A DNA stretch of 64,000 bases from Strongylocentrotus purpuratus (Eukaryota; Echinodermata; Echinoidea; Camarodonta; Strongylocentrotidae): contig NW_022145599.1 of the NCBI RefSeq assembly GCF_000002235.5, positions 24,822,879-24,886,878 on the forward strand. The letters run 5' to 3'. The position numbers and the translations under genes are program-made. Positions 21,278 through 33,212 of the stretch are shown in pieces; position 1 is the stretch's first letter; each line of letters starts with the position of its first letter. The notes beneath the pieces are model-generated. The model saw only the letters and a list, made by a program, of their open reading frames with translations, did not search any database and was not told where the DNA came from.

Positions 21278-22616
21278 CTTCTTCTTATCGAGTCACTACA
21301 CAAGTCCCGTCCAGTGGTCCACACAGGCTTTGGCACGGCAATTAACGGCTTCCAGGTCATCTTGGGTGCATGGCTCTGGCAGGAGTGGGCAGACTAGCAG
21401 GTGTTCCATTGTCTGTTCCTGGCCGCATTCACATGCCGTTTGTTCGTCTCCTAGACCCCACCTCTGCATTAGGACTCTGCATCGACCGTAGCCAGTTCTT
21501 AGGCGGTTGAGGCTAAGCCAGGTAGGCCAAGTCTCACTGGAGCCGGTTGCGAGGGATTCCTTCGGGCTGAGGGAGAGTTTATGTGGAGTTGTCTGAAGGT
21601 GGTTAGACCACAAAGTCATCCTTTGGTTGTGAGGGCTAGTATTAAGAGGCTCTACCGAGTGCAGAAAGCTGTGTCTGGATTTGAGCCGCTTGCCCACTGG
21701 CTGTTGTTCGAAGAGTGGGTGGAGTGGATTGTTTTCTTGTTTGTCCTTTTCTTTCTGGGACAAGACCAACCTTCTGACGTGTGGAGGGGCAATACCGCAG
21801 AGCAGGTAGATGTCTTCTACTTTAGTTGGCCTTAGGCATCCAGTGATCGCTCTACAAGCTGAATTTAGAGCTGGGTCAATCTTGGGTGCATGGGCCGACC
21901 TACTCCATACTGGTGATGCATACTCCGCAGCAGAGAAGCAAAGCGCGAGGGCTGTCGTCCGGATTGTTCTGGCATCAGTCCCCCAGTTGGTGTTGGCTAG
22001 CTTCTTGAGGATGCTGTTGCGGGCTCCAACTTTTGCCTTTGTGTTGGCAATGTGGTTCTTGTAGGTAAGGGAGCGATCGAGTGTGACGCCTAAGTAGACT
22101 GGGTTGGGAGTGTGCTTCAGCCTTTTCCCATACCAGCTGATCCTTAGTTGATGGTTGGCATCCCTGTTCTTGAGGTGGAATGCGCTTATCTGAGTTTTAT
22201 CAGGGTTAGCTCTCAGGTGGTTGGTCGCATAGTATGGGATGAGACCGGCCAGGGCATCACTGAGGGACTCCTCCAACTTCACAAAAGACTGGTTCTGGGT
22301 GGCGATGCAGAGATCATCGGCGTAGAGGAAGCTCCTGGTGTTTGGGTGGATCGGTTGGTCATTCGTGTACACGTTAAAGAGTAACGGTGCGAGCACACTT
22401 CCTTGTGGTAGGCCATTTTTCTGTCTGCGCCATCTGCTGCAATTCCCATTGAGAACCACAAAATATCGCCGATTGGACAGCAACGTCTGGATGAGTCCAG
22501 TCAGTCTCACGTCCTTTGTCAGCTCAAAGATCTTCCTGGTAAGGATTCTGTGATTCACGGTGTCGTAGGCAGCAGAGAGATCAACGAAAGCAGCTCCGGT
22601 GATTAGCTTACTCTCA
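21278..22616 (-). mobile_element. 5'-truncated LINE with 13-bp target duplication
   Basis: An exact direct repeat TAGAAAATTCCTT (21265-21277 and 22617-22629) brackets the insert. Tepsin C has the empty site near 61667. On the minus strand the element ends in an AAG-repeat tail at 21278. It lies within the intron between the last two tepsin A exons. Confidence 0.92.
21296..22615 (-). CDS. LINE reverse transcriptase, C-terminal fragment
   Basis: The frame is open from the 5' truncation edge. It runs AAFVDLSAAYDTVNHRIL (RT motif A), then NGLPQGSVLAPLLFNVY, then the catalytic FLYADDLCI, then KTQISAF and YLGVTLD. It ends with a cysteine-rich C-terminal zinc-like motif CECGQEQTMEHLLVCP and stop at 21296. 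The longest ATG frame begins at 22558, but coding clearly starts further upstream. The N-terminal endonuclease is missing, so it cannot be autonomous. The intact frame suggests recent insertion. The clade is not assigned. Confidence 0.9.
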   Translation of the reverse strand, partial: ESKLITGAAFVDLSAAYDTVNHRILTRKIFELTKDVRLTGLIQTLLSNRRYFVVLNGNCSRWRRQKNGLPQGSVLAPLLFNVYTNDQPIHPNTRSFLYADDLCIATQNQSFVKLEESLSDALAGLIPYYATNHLRANPDKTQISAFHLKNRDANHQLRISWYGKRLKHTPNPVYLGVTLDRSLTYKNHIANTKAKVGARNSILKKLANTNWGTDARTIRTTALALCFSAAEYASPVWSRSAHAPKIDPALNSACRAITGCLRPTKVEDIYLLCGIAPPHVRRLVLSQKEKDKQENNPLHPLFEQQPVGKRLKSRHSFLHSVEPLNTSPHNQRMTLWSNHLQTTPHKLSLSPKESLATGSSETWPTWLSLNRLRTGYGRCRVLMQRWGLGDEQTACECGQEQTMEHLLVCPLLPEPCTQDDLEAVNCRAKACVDHWTGLV

Positions 22617-22958
22617 TAGAAAATTCCTTATGGAGATATACAAATGAAGATATACATGGCATGATGTAATGACTTTTGGCATGACATGGGCGCAGTCATT
22701 TTCTTTATAATATGACATGCAATCACTGCACACACTAAATTTGAATGCATTTACTTGAAAGACGACTATAGGACGTCACGTTATCAAGAAAATGGGAACG
22801 CCATTGAGAGTGGAGGGCAGTTCCTCTTAAATGAAAAATATGAGATCTGATTGATACAAAGCCGAAAAAACAAAAAATATACACACCCACACCCACCCAC
22901 ATAACCATGAATATTCATAGACATCCGAGTGAATATGCATTGATATGAATATCCATAC

Positions 22959-23093
22959 CTTGAGAGACTTTGTCCTGATAGCTTTATCTTGACTACCCTG
23001 CATTGATGTAAGGTGAGAGCTGAGAAGACTAAGAGCCACGTCGGACGAGATTAAATCCTCTTTTAGAATGCCTTCGATGCCAAACAAACAAAA
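22959..23093 (-). CDS. TEPSIN: Tepsin copy A, penultimate exon
   Basis: A 135-base exon (45 codons, phase 0 at both ends), bounded by acceptor TATATTTCCCAG and donor AAG|GTATGG. It encodes FCLFGIEGILKEDLISSDVA through DKAIRTKSLK, which joins ILRQLERL of the last exon. It corresponds to the C-terminal helices of the tepsin VHS-like domain. Confidence 0.75.
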
Positions 23094-23820
23094 CTGGGAA
23101 ATATAATAATACAACAGTAAACAATTAGAATTTCAAAGCAAAATATTTAGGCCCAAATGTAATAATATCAAATTTCTTGTCCTTTTTTCTTTACTTTTAC
23201 AAATATAAACATGAATGAGAGAATAGTGGTTAGATGACAAACTGTAATACATTAATGAAACTGTATATCCAAATACCATATTGTTGTTTGGGTCTGGTTT
23301 TATTGTCAATTAACATGTGACTGTAAATTGGAAATATAAAATGGTAAGGAACCCCACCTTGTTTATCAGAAAAATCCCAATAAGAATTGTTTGAGTATAA
23401 TGGACAATTATGGTTTAGCTCTGATTAATCATAAAAGCAAGGTTATTGATTATCAAAGATAACAAAATAGGAAATAAAAGAAGTGATTTGATGTGTTAAT
23501 TTGATCATTGATATGTTCTAGCTTTCTTGCTGTCTGAACTTTCTTAGATTAATAAAACTGAACAACTCCATGCATGTTAAGCGTAGAAGTTATTTAGACA
23601 TCGCTTTGTTTTACGATGAAAACCATCCACAATGAATTTCATTTTTTTTAAAATTCCAATATACATGTTAAAACAACATTTAAGTGAGAAAGAGAGAAAA
23701 CAATTCTGCAAGACAATTCCTAAAGAATAGTTCTAATAAATTTTCTATCATACACAAGAATGCTGTAAGAAATACATGTAAGCAATAAACGAAGTAACAT
23801 AATAATTGTGCAATACTTAC

Positions 23821-23884
23821 TAACTGAGTGTTGTGGGATGATGTCAGTAGTTCTATCATTTTCTCACAATTTAATAATGAACTC
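23821..23884 (-). CDS. TEPSIN: Tepsin copy A, third-last exon
   Basis: A 64-base exon bounded by acceptor TTTATTTTCTAG and a strong donor GTAAGTAT. It encodes SSLLNCEKMIELLTSSHNTQ followed by L, matching the LLNCE...LLT...TQL block of the tepsin VHS-like domain. Confidence 0.72.
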
Positions 23885-25010
23885 CTAGAAAATAAAAACA
23901 TAAAATAAACTTAGTGAAATATGTTACAATAGTTTTATAACCACTGTTTATATCTTATCTTCTTTTTAACTTGGGAGGAATAATTAAGATACCATTGGCC
24001 CAAAATCAGCATTAATTACAATGTGTTTATTGTTTCTCATAGTGATGCAAAATAAATCAACATTTCCCAAATCTAATATGATGTTTATTTACTTTATATG
24101 GACAAAAAGAAGAAACAATGTCTTTTCCATTCTCAATTTAGTAAATACTTGAATTGAAATTTGAACTAAAAATTCATCTGACTGTCTAAATATTCACCAG
24201 CCATGAGTCTGGCTTTTCATGGTTGCAAGATTCCCAAATGTTGTATTTTAGCAACCTGGAGCAACCAAATATTCAGAGACTCATGAAATATTGTTGTACA
24301 AAATTAACAAATTAATCCATTTTTTAAAAATAAATAGAGACGATGATAGAGGTGTTCATATACAGTGATTTGCAGGATATAGGAATATGAGGGCTTGAGG
24401 GGTAATACTTTACAGTAAAGATGGTCTCAAAAGCCTTCATCATCAATGAAAATAAATTCTAATATTGCTCATATGAAGGATTTGCAATATTCCTACTCCT
24501 CAACATCGATTGCATCCAAGACTTCCACAAATATGAAAAGAGACAATTTAAAGCCACTAGTTATTCACAACTCTCCCTTCTTTCTGTGGTTGTACTCACA
24601 ATGTTAAGTATATGAGTAGTGCTATGGAGATACCACATAAGATGCCTTCAAACATCTTTCACGATTGCTTATCATTCTTTGTATCTTGACAAGTGAATAA
24701 TTAGAGTACAATTGATATATTCATTGATCACCAGTTCTAAAAAATAATCATAGAGTACTTAAACCATTTTAAGTAACACTTAGTAACACTAACCAAGACT
24801 TATTTCATTTGTTTGTTTTCTTCAGTGTTTTCTTTTTTTTTTCTTTCTCTTGTTATGTAACACAAATCACTTAACCTCTAAAATATGTCCATGACTATAA
24901 ATTTTGTTCTTTCTCTATGGTCTAACAATCCTCTCTTCCGGTCATCTCGACCTATATCCTCTTTCATTCCCTTCTGTCTGTCTGCCTGTCTCTCTCTCTC
25001 TCTGATTTGT
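23885..25010. other. Unassigned sequence upstream of tepsin A exons
   Basis: Homologous to 62967-64000 downstream of tepsin C. I find no further exon with clear splice sites and conserved coding. Near 25000 it changes into the IgSF spacer, which marks a duplication junction. Confidence 0.45.
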
Positions 25011-25436
25011 TGTAAATGAAAGTACATGTAATTCCTGTAAATATCTTACAGTGGGGTCAAATATTCTGAATCTCCTAAAGATCTTTAATCTTGATCTTAC
25101 GGTAGTATCTTTAACCTAAAGGTGTCTCTAAACTAAATTTGTAGCCTAAGTGGCTGTATCTGCAAATTATTAAATGTGTTATCAAAATGAAACCATAACT
25201 TAATATTCACAAAGCAATTTCTAATTCAATATATATATATATATATATGCACTTCATCGATACATTTCATCTCTGGTTTGCAAACTGTGTTATGTAGTAT
25301 GATTATATTTTGTGGTTGTTTATGGATACTTTTCTTTGATATCAACTTCAAACCTCTTACCATGCAGTTAACTTTCCTTTTTGTTTGTTTTTATTAGCTT
25401 TAGGCCTTTGTTTAGAGTGTGTGTATGTGTGTGCAT

Positions 25437-25618
25437 CAGACACGGATCCAGAATTTCTTAGGGGTGGGGGCCCAATTTTTTTCTTTTTGCTCCCGAAAAT
25501 TTGAAAATCGCGCCCCCCCCCCTTAAGCACCGGGGGGGGGGGGATCTCCCCAAAAAAGTAAAATTAACGTGTTTTTTACACGTGTTCCCCCCCCCCCCCC
25601 CCTCTGGATCCGCCACTG
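25437..25618. mobile_element. hAT-like MITE, 182 bp
   Basis: The ends are CAGACACGGATCCAGA and the inverse of CAGTGGCGGATCCAGA (25603-25618), flanked by an exact 8-base duplication GTGTGCAT (25429-25436 and 25619-25626). The body is G- and C-homopolymer-rich. Eight-base duplication and CAG ends indicate hAT. Confidence 0.92.
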
Positions 25619-26460
25619 GTGTGCATGAGGGTGAGGTGTGCAACTCGCGCGTATGTCTTTATGTTTCATACATCATCATGCTATTCTGCAGGTTTGTTTG
25701 TGTGGACTTTGGACCTATAAACATTCAAGTGAAGAGAGAATTTCATCATCTTTACACGATAAGGGCTGTTCACACACAAAGCATAAACACAAAATTTTTT
25801 GATAACCTGACAAATAAAGTCCAAGCAAATATATACAGTACATGGTTCCGACCGGTAAATGCATTCACTTGCAGCCCCCCCCCCTCTCTCTATGAATATA
25901 CATGTATAATGTGAAAGGAAATAAGAGAATAATGGTTGCATAACTGAAATCAAGTCCCTCACTGCTCTACTTTGGTGTAAGCTACCCAACCTTTATTTTA
26001 TGATTTTGTATTTATTTTCACGAGAGTTGTTTTAAAAATGATTATGTATATACATATTACTTATCTCACATGTGTACATGTAAATAAGTAGGATTTGAAA
26101 CAGCAATCATATACAACATTTTCCTGCACTTAATTCATTCTATTTTATTTCATTTATTTAAATCCATATTTCATACAACTTGTGAATGGGCCTAATGATG
26201 ACGTGTATTTTGGAACCATTCCAACTTTCATTGCAAGCTCAATTTCTCTGTTGTGATGAGGATCTTGGAAGGTGCAGGCGGGTAGGCGTACTGTCCTCTC
26301 AAAAGTAAACAGCTGTGTGTGTGGTTTTCATTGGAGCTGCATATAACTTCATGTTTTACAAGACGAATCTTTAATTAAGCAACAAATGATCTGAAGACAA
26401 AGAGTTAGGTAAGTGTATAATTTGTTTTTCTTGACCATCTCTGCTGCATGAGCGAATGAT

Positions 26461-26680
26461 ACTCACTATGAATGTGACAAAGAAAGCGGACAAAATATAC
26501 AGTTCTTCAGGTAGACAAAGGAACATCCCTTCACTGTTATTATGTAAAAAGGTGAATATGCATGTGACACCTGTTCTACACATTTTTACATAATAGCAGT
26601 GAAGGATGTTCCTTTGTCTACCTGAGGAACTGTACATTTTGTCAGTCTTTGTCAGTCATGTTCACAGTGACTACCTACTC
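26461..26680. repeat. Foldback element, long hairpin
   Basis: Arms 26489-26554 and 26579-26643 are inverted, nearly perfect copies (left TTCAGGTAGACAAAGGAACA, right the complement) with a loop of about 24 bases. Weaker complementarity extends the arms to about 26461 and 26680. The related spacer at about 7395 lacks it. Confidence 0.85.
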
Positions 26681-27646
26681 ACAAAGAATTATATCAAACT
26701 AAAGTCGGAGTATATCTGTTCTGAACTTAAAGTATACCTACTGGGCTATTGGTGATCCATTCTTTACTCCAAGCTTTAGCTTCTAATTTGATCTCAAAAA
26801 CATATTTATGGAGGTGTCATGGTACAGTAGTTCATTCCCTTGAATCTCAATCCAAGGGGTTAAGGGTTTGAATCCCACCTTGGCACTTACATCTTTTGGC
26901 AAGAGATTAAATCACAAGTGCCACTCTTCACGTACCTGGCAATTGCTGGCATAAAATTAATTGCAGCATATCACCAGCATATGGTAATACATTGGGTTAT
27001 GATAGGGTTTTAGGTTTTAGGTTATAGTTTGGGTTGGTAAGACTAGAGCTAAGGGATAGGTATACAGTGTTGGGTCCTGGTTGAAAAATGTATAAATTAA
27101 CACGAGCTAGTGATCATAGACCAACTGTACCACCACAATTTGTGTCGTACAATCCACCTACTCTAATTTTTCTTCTAACACATCCAGGCAACTGATTGCG
27201 TGCATCTGAAGCTACTCCAATGGCCATTTCTATACCACATCTGAATCCTAAATGGAGAGATATGTTCTGCAGGTTATCGCTGTTTCATGAAATTGAAATT
27301 GTGCCCGATGGTAAAGGAAGAGAATTAGTCAGAATCGTCAGTTGACGAATCGATCAACAAAAAAGCTGGAACACAATACAGTAAATTGTTGCTACAGTTA
27401 CTGCAGAATTCTTGCCTGTGTATGTGACAGAACCAGACGATGTATATAATGCTAGCTCAAGAATAGATTGTTTACATTTTGGACACGTCGTACCATCAGA
27501 AAGTTTGTTATTGAGTTGGATGTCAAAGTTGCAACATTACTGTTTGTGAATTATATAGAATTCTGACAATCATTTTCTCCTCTTCGCAGTTACTGAAGAA
27601 CCTTTAAGTATTTTGGAGGGAAATCTGAATCTAACCATAGTTCAAA

Positions 27647-28663
27647 ATGTTGAAAGTTTTGTTTCATTCCTTGACTGGTGGATTTAAAATCCCAATATTT
27701 TTAATTTCTATCATTCTCATAAATCTATATGGATGTAAATCCACACAATTATCTGAAATAGAAGGGCAAGAAGCTAACTTGATTTTCCCATACCCATGTG
27801 ACAGTACAGAAGTCACGTTACAGCATTCGGCCAGAGCACCATTTTATCGCTCTACAGACGGGTCATCACTGTCATTGCCTGATGATCAGGTCCATAGATT
27901 CATAGTGCAGAATAGAATCGAAAATGGAAACTGCTCTCTGGATCTTACAATAAGTGATATACTGAGCGTTGATCGAGGGACATACCTTTCCACTATCTAC
28001 AAGGACGGACAGCTGCTTGATGACTACACAACCAGAGTTGGGCTGCAAATAGACTATCCTCCTGGTAAGGCATCATGTGTTGAGATTAATGAAAAGGGAG
28101 GAGACTGGGTCTCAATAGACTGTACAGCCAATGTTGGGAGTCTATCAGGAAAGATTGAATGCTATCAGGATGGTGTATGGATGCTTCCCCTAACTGATCC
28201 TACTCATACAGACAAATTATTGAAACAGACCATTCTGATCAGAAAATCACAGCCAGTATTTTGCTGTTCATCTGCTCTGATTGAATACAAATTAAGATGT
28301 GAATGTAAGGATACTGGTCTGTACATAGCTGATGATGATAGCAATGACCCTTGCCCTCCTTTATCAGAAATTACAACTATGCCTCTCCCTACCACTCACA
28401 CAGAAAACAATCAGAGTAATTACTATTCCACTGTGACGTCCTCCATTCCGATTAATACGAAACATTGCATCTCCACAAAATGGGTGAACATTCACTCAAT
28501 TGCCATACCCATTGAAATTATACTGCTATTCTTGAGTTTGTTTTTCCTCTACAAAATTAAAACAAAGATCAGAAATAATAATAATGTTGAAGATCCTCCC
28601 ATTCCTTTACAATTGAATACATCACTACTTCCAACGATTAAAAATGGATCAAGAAAAAAATAA
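27647..28663 (+). CDS. IgSF4: two-domain IgSF membrane protein
   Basis: A complete 338-residue frame in one exon: signal peptide (1-30, MLKVLFHSL variant of the shared start), Ig-like domain 1 (YPCDS to VGLQIDYPPG), Ig-like domain 2 (KASC to about CKDTGLYI), a Ser/Thr stalk with sequons, a membrane segment about 280-302 and a 36-residue tail with DPPIPL and a basic GSRKK end. Domain 1 has the DRGTYLS F strand without the canonical cysteine. The acceptor CTCTTCGCAG ends at 27589. Its N-terminal half mixes blocks seen in IgSF1/6 (NGNCSLDLTI) and in IgSF5 (DDQVHRF, GTYLSTIYK, LLDDYTTR). The ligand is unknown; a surface-recognition role is inference. Confidence 0.87.
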   Translation: MLKVLFHSLTGGFKIPIFLISIILINLYGCKSTQLSEIEGQEANLIFPYPCDSTEVTLQHSARAPFYRSTDGSSLSLPDDQVHRFIVQNRIENGNCSLDLTISDILSVDRGTYLSTIYKDGQLLDDYTTRVGLQIDYPPGKASCVEINEKGGDWVSIDCTANVGSLSGKIECYQDGVWMLPLTDPTHTDKLLKQTILIRKSQPVFCCSSALIEYKLRCECKDTGLYIADDDSNDPCPPLSEITTMPLPTTHTENNQSNYYSTVTSSIPINTKHCISTKWVNIHSIAIPIEIILLFLSLFFLYKIKTKIRNNNNVEDPPIPLQLNTSLLPTIKNGSRKK

Positions 28664-29319
28664 AGAATTTGTGTAAATTCTAATTTGTACGTACGTACAC
28701 AATACTTGGAACATTCAACTGAAAATGTTTCAATATGCTTTAATGAAGACTCCAAACGAAATAATCAAGATCTCATACTGATTTCAAGCTCAGTTTCGAA
28801 TTGAACTAAATTGCGAGAAAAGTAATAAAGTATACACTCTATTTACATCTAATTAGAATCCCGTTAATGCTAGAAAATCGTAAATTACCTTAAAATTATA
28901 ATTTCCTTAAGAGGAAGACAAATAACAATTTGAAACATTTTGATATAATTATCCATACTTTACTAATAAAGTTCCACTAGAAAAAAAAGACAAAAAGACT
29001 GCACAAAAATACTAGCTTGGTTTGAATGGCTTCCATTCAATAAGTCTATATTGTCAATATTTGCTTTACTGAAGATTTTACTTATGGGTTTGTAGAAAAA
29101 GGGGACCAGCCTAGATAGATCAATGGCCTTTTCTGGTCCCTCACATCCTTACTCTACACATAAATTATGTTTTAGTGTTACTTTTGTTGTTGTATTTCTT
29201 CTTATCTAATTACATATGTTATATATATATATATATATATTGCGTATATATCTAAAAAGAAATTGAAATTGAGCTACATGTACTACATTACATTGTGATT
29301 GAATTACTATTATGCTCTT

Positions 29320-29600
29320 CTGTGATGGCTTCCACTTAATGAATAAGGATTATAAATACAAGTTTTGTTGTCCAAAGACACTTGGACACTGAGTTACATG
29401 TTCTTCAATGTTTTTGAATTATTATAAATGCTCTTTTGGGATATCTTCCATTCAATGAGTCATGATTGTAAATACAATTTTTTGATGTCCAAAGACAATC
29501 GGACACTGAGTTACATGTACTTTAAAGTTTTGAATTATTATGAATGCTCTTTTATGATGGCTTTCATTCAATGAATCAGAATTGTAAATATGCAAGTGGA
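29320..29600. repeat. 117-bp-type minisatellite, about 2.5 units
   Basis: Units recognised at about 29343, 29458 and 29574 by the words GATTATAAATACAAG or GATTGTAAATACAA, with GTCCAAAGACA after the first two. A stray unit lies at about 30515. Confidence 0.75.
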
Positions 29601-30047
29601 AGGGTATCCAAACCAACAGAGAGGCTGCAAATGTGATGCCAATGGTTTCACAATTTAGCTCATGGACTAGTAGTAGATGCATTGCCTTATCTCTTTATAA
29701 TGGATGAGGTTAAAGTAGCTTTATAATGGATGAGGTTAAAGTAGTAGAATCCCTCTTTGCCTGGTGATTGATCACTGTGTATTCATTGATAGTCACTCTG
29801 AATAATCATTTTATTGAAAATGTTCACTGTTAATCAAATGACCACAACATTTCAATAGCATCCACAGATAATCCATTCAATATTGTATTACTGTAGTACC
29901 AACTATACTATACATGTTGCCGAGTTTAAATGATAAGATTAAAAAGAGTCCGTATGTGAATTTAGAAAACAATTCAGAAAGAGATCCACATTATAAATCA
30001 GTGAAGGAAAGTTGTCCATTCACTCCAATAACAACCTTGACTGTAGA

Positions 30048-30269
30048 CCCCCCCCCCCCCCCCCCCCTCAGTGTTTTTAGGGTACGCGTATGCATGTTCC
30101 CTCCTTTTGAAAACACCCCCCTAAGTCCGGTGTGTAAAGTCAATACGGGCCAGATTTTTGTGTACTATACTACGAACCGGACTTTGGTGCATGGAAAAGT
30201 ACCCCTTTATCGGACATTTTGGGAACACGCATGCGGTCCCTCCGACCCCGGAGTAGGGGGGTGGGCGGG
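30048..30269. mobile_element. C/G-capped insertion with 8-bp target duplication
   Basis: An exact 8-base direct repeat ACTGTAGA (30040-30047 and 30270-30277) flanks 222 bases that begin with a C run and end GGTGGGCGGG. Inner inverted words GCATGTTCCC and GGGAACACGCATGC occur. An 8-base duplication fits hAT or P-type elements. No empty site was identified. Confidence 0.6.
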
Positions 30270-30791
30270 ACTGTAGATTAATATGGTAACAGAGGAGGCA
30301 ATATAAATCAAGTAATAATAAGTTAATGAGTATTTGATTAACTGCTTAGTTTAAGAACCAAATCGATGACTTAAACATCATACTTTGAAGAAGATACACG
30401 GATATAGAAATAGACATGATACACTCTCTCATTGTAATAGATATATGTGTAAATAGCAACCCAAAGACAGGAACACAGCACAAAAATATTAGCTTTGTCA
30501 GAATGGCTTCCATTCGATGAGTCATCGGGTTTGTAAATACAAGTTGTTGTTGTCCCAAGAAACTTGAATACCGAGTTACATGTACTTCAATGTTTTTGAA
30601 TTACTATTGTGTTCCTTTATGATGGCTGAATGAATATCTCTCCAGTTACAAAAAGGAGTACTTGATGAAAATGTTTTATTATATTAAATAATGTCTTTTT
30701 GTATTTTTGTTTGCGTTATTTTTCTCACTGATTTCCTAATGACAGTAATTAAATCACAGGTTTGAAATTAGTATCCAGCTCGACAAAATGA

Positions 30792-30920
30792 ATGAAAGAA
30801 AACGATCTGACATCAGTGATTATTCATTCTGTGTTTGTGTTTATTGTAGTCATGCTGCTGTTATTTATTTTCCTCTTCATATATAAATGGAATCACATAC
30901 ACCATGAATCACTGAAATGA
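30792..30920 (+). pseudogene. Orphan IgSF membrane-tail segment, copy B
   Basis: The 42-codon frame of copy A is intact here (MKENDLTS, hydrophobic stretch, KWNHIHHESLK, stop). The upstream acceptor seen in A and C is altered (CTCACTG instead of CTCACAG, about 30739), so use as a spliced exon is less likely in this copy. Confidence 0.5.
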
Positions 30921-32430
30921 GTTGCTATGCTTCTTTATGTCTCATTTCATACCATACTGTGATAGAGGAAAGCAACCTTTGCTGTAAATGTCCTGTGCAC
31001 AAACCATTTGGGAAGATGTGTGTAAGTGTTAAACAGTGTACATGTACATTTATTTGCAATATGTTCATAAAGTTGCAGGTCATTAAATTCAGTACTATGT
31101 TTTGGATAGATAAACTCATGAATTATATCTGGCTACTTGAATGTTTGCCGTATATGCTTCATGTTTACTACATTTTTATTAATTTTCATGCTGTTTTGGC
31201 CATTTGGTCATCTACTTTTCTCAATCCTTGCAGTCAGTAAAATAGGGACTAACCAAACCCATGTCTCATCATCTCAAAGTAAGAAATACAAATACAAATA
31301 GTGAGAAAACAAAAACTGTTGCAACATTGTTGCCAAATATATTTTCTCATCTCTGGAATATGAAGTTAGATTGTTACAAATTTCTTGTTATAACCACCCT
31401 ACTTTTATCATAATTCTTAACTGTAACTCTCCTGACTTCAGCATAATGTTTGAAATACCTGTTCGACTGTTTATTTTGATTCTATTAATGATGACAGTAA
31501 TGGTGAAATATGTATGATTCAAGAGTCTCATATCTAAGTCAAAGTTTCCCCAGTCACTTTTTTTAAAACCGAACTATGCAAATATATTTTACGCTTCCTG
31601 TATTTCCTTCCCATTTGAATGTAAATGTATCATACTATATCGCAATGCATTTTAGCATGAAGCTATACTCATACAAGTAAAAACTAGAATTTTTAAGGTT
31701 TCATGAATTTCGCTTTCCTAAATAAAATGATTGTACATGATTGCATTATGATTAAGAGTAGGAAAGATATTTATTGATGCCAAATGCCAAAAAATGTCAT
31801 ATTATGTTTACCTTTTGCACCGGATTGCAAGTGCTGTTGAATTAAATACAGCATAACTGAGCAAAAAATTGTCTCCTAGTGCTTTTTTGATGAAAATTTC
31901 TTTGTAAAAAGTTGGTAGATAGACCGGTTGATTTGAGAGTTTTGCTGGAAGACTGTGTCTGTGTTCTAGTGACAATTTGTAAAAGCGGAAGGTGGAACAT
32001 CCATATTCTTGGATGGGATACTTGTTAGAAACTGATAACAAGGTAATTTTCATGGCCCCATTGTCCTTGTTATAACAAGTTCCCACTCTAGTCTGTTTGG
32101 CAAATATGAATTGTTTGCGACACTGGGGCAAGTTGGCAGTAACATATCCTGTATGTTATGAAGAACACCAAGTTTGCCTTTTGAGGAAGAGTCAAACCTG
32201 TTTCAATGTCTCTTTGATTAAAAGCAGAACAATCAAAAAGGGAGAGCGAGAGAGAGAGAGAGGAAAAATATATGTAATTTCAAACATTCTACTCACAGGG
32301 CATCCAATTGACAACGTGGTCAAGTCTGTGAGGTCATGGATCCATGTCTACTACTTGATTTGGTAATGAGATGTTACAAATTACCATCTCTATCTTAATT
32401 ATTTTTAGGGTAATGTGTCATTGCAGGTTA
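30921..32430. repeat. Spacer block shared by the three duplicons (B)
   Basis: Homologous to 14528-16095 and 55720-57240. No gene is recognisable. Confidence 0.7.
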
Positions 32431-33212
32431 AGACCCCTTCACATACACAGATTTTTCTTATCAATCCTTACGGATCGCCAACTCGTAGTTAATCGCAAGC
32501 ATCCGTAGATTTGCTGGTATTCGTAAATAACTCGCCAAAGCTCGTAAAAACTCGTAAGGATCCATGAAAGGAGAGGCAATTTTTTGACATGTCAAAAATC
32601 TTCTTACGATTGTCCACGGATTTATTTTCCCGTAAATAGCTTGTAACAATTCTTAAGTATCGTAAACCGCTCGCAACACGTAACCATCCATAAACTGCTC
32701 GTAGGAATCCATAGATGACTCGTAACCAAAAAATTGAACGATTTGTTATGGTTTATGATTTATTTACGGATTATTTACGAGTGCTTACGTGTTGTTTACC
32801 ATTTCATTCGGGCCGTGTTACGATGGCTTTACGTATCATTACGGGTTATAACAAGCACTTTACGTGTAGTTACGAGTACTTTACGAATAGATACGTATAC
32901 TTTAAGTATGCTTACAAACTGTTTACGATTTGGGGAAAGGTATAAAAGCTGCAAATTCGAACACTTCATTTTCAGCTATTATTTTTGGGCTAAAAATCAT
33001 AAGGACTCATAAATATCCGTAGCTAACTCGTAACTAATACGTCAGTTGCTCATAGTTATCCGTGTCAACTCATAACAAACCTTGCACTTTTGCCGTAAAT
33101 ACATCGTAATAACTCGTAATAGACTGTGATAAACCATAAATATCTCGTAATAACTCGTAACAACTCTTAAATCGATCGCAAAAGTGGCCAAATCGTAAGG
33201 ATCTGTAGATGA

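Larger units (their letters stand above)
25011..27590. repeat. Diverged IgSF spacer upstream of IgSF4
   Basis: A shortened, diverged version of the 4290-8910 spacer: 25140-25220 corresponds to 5090-5170, 25690 to 5940, 26170 to 7000, 27000-27290 to 8210-8480. It has its own insertions (hAT-like 25437-25618; foldback about 26461-26680). The 5' flank of IgSF4 follows, with acceptor CCTCTTCGCAG ending at 27589. Confidence 0.75.
28664..30780. other. 3' flank of IgSF4
   Basis: Non-coding. A TA run at about 29221-29240. Dispersed minisatellite units near 29320-29600 and 30490-30600. A short tandem duplication TTTATAATGGATGAGGTTAA at about 29693-29742. A C-rich insertion at 30048-30269. Confidence 0.55.

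Noticed and set aside
32715..33012. Open frames in the TTACGA-rich MITEs (TYELFTDYLR type)
   Set aside because: They arise from repetition of TTACGA-type words. They shift between copies and have no start context.
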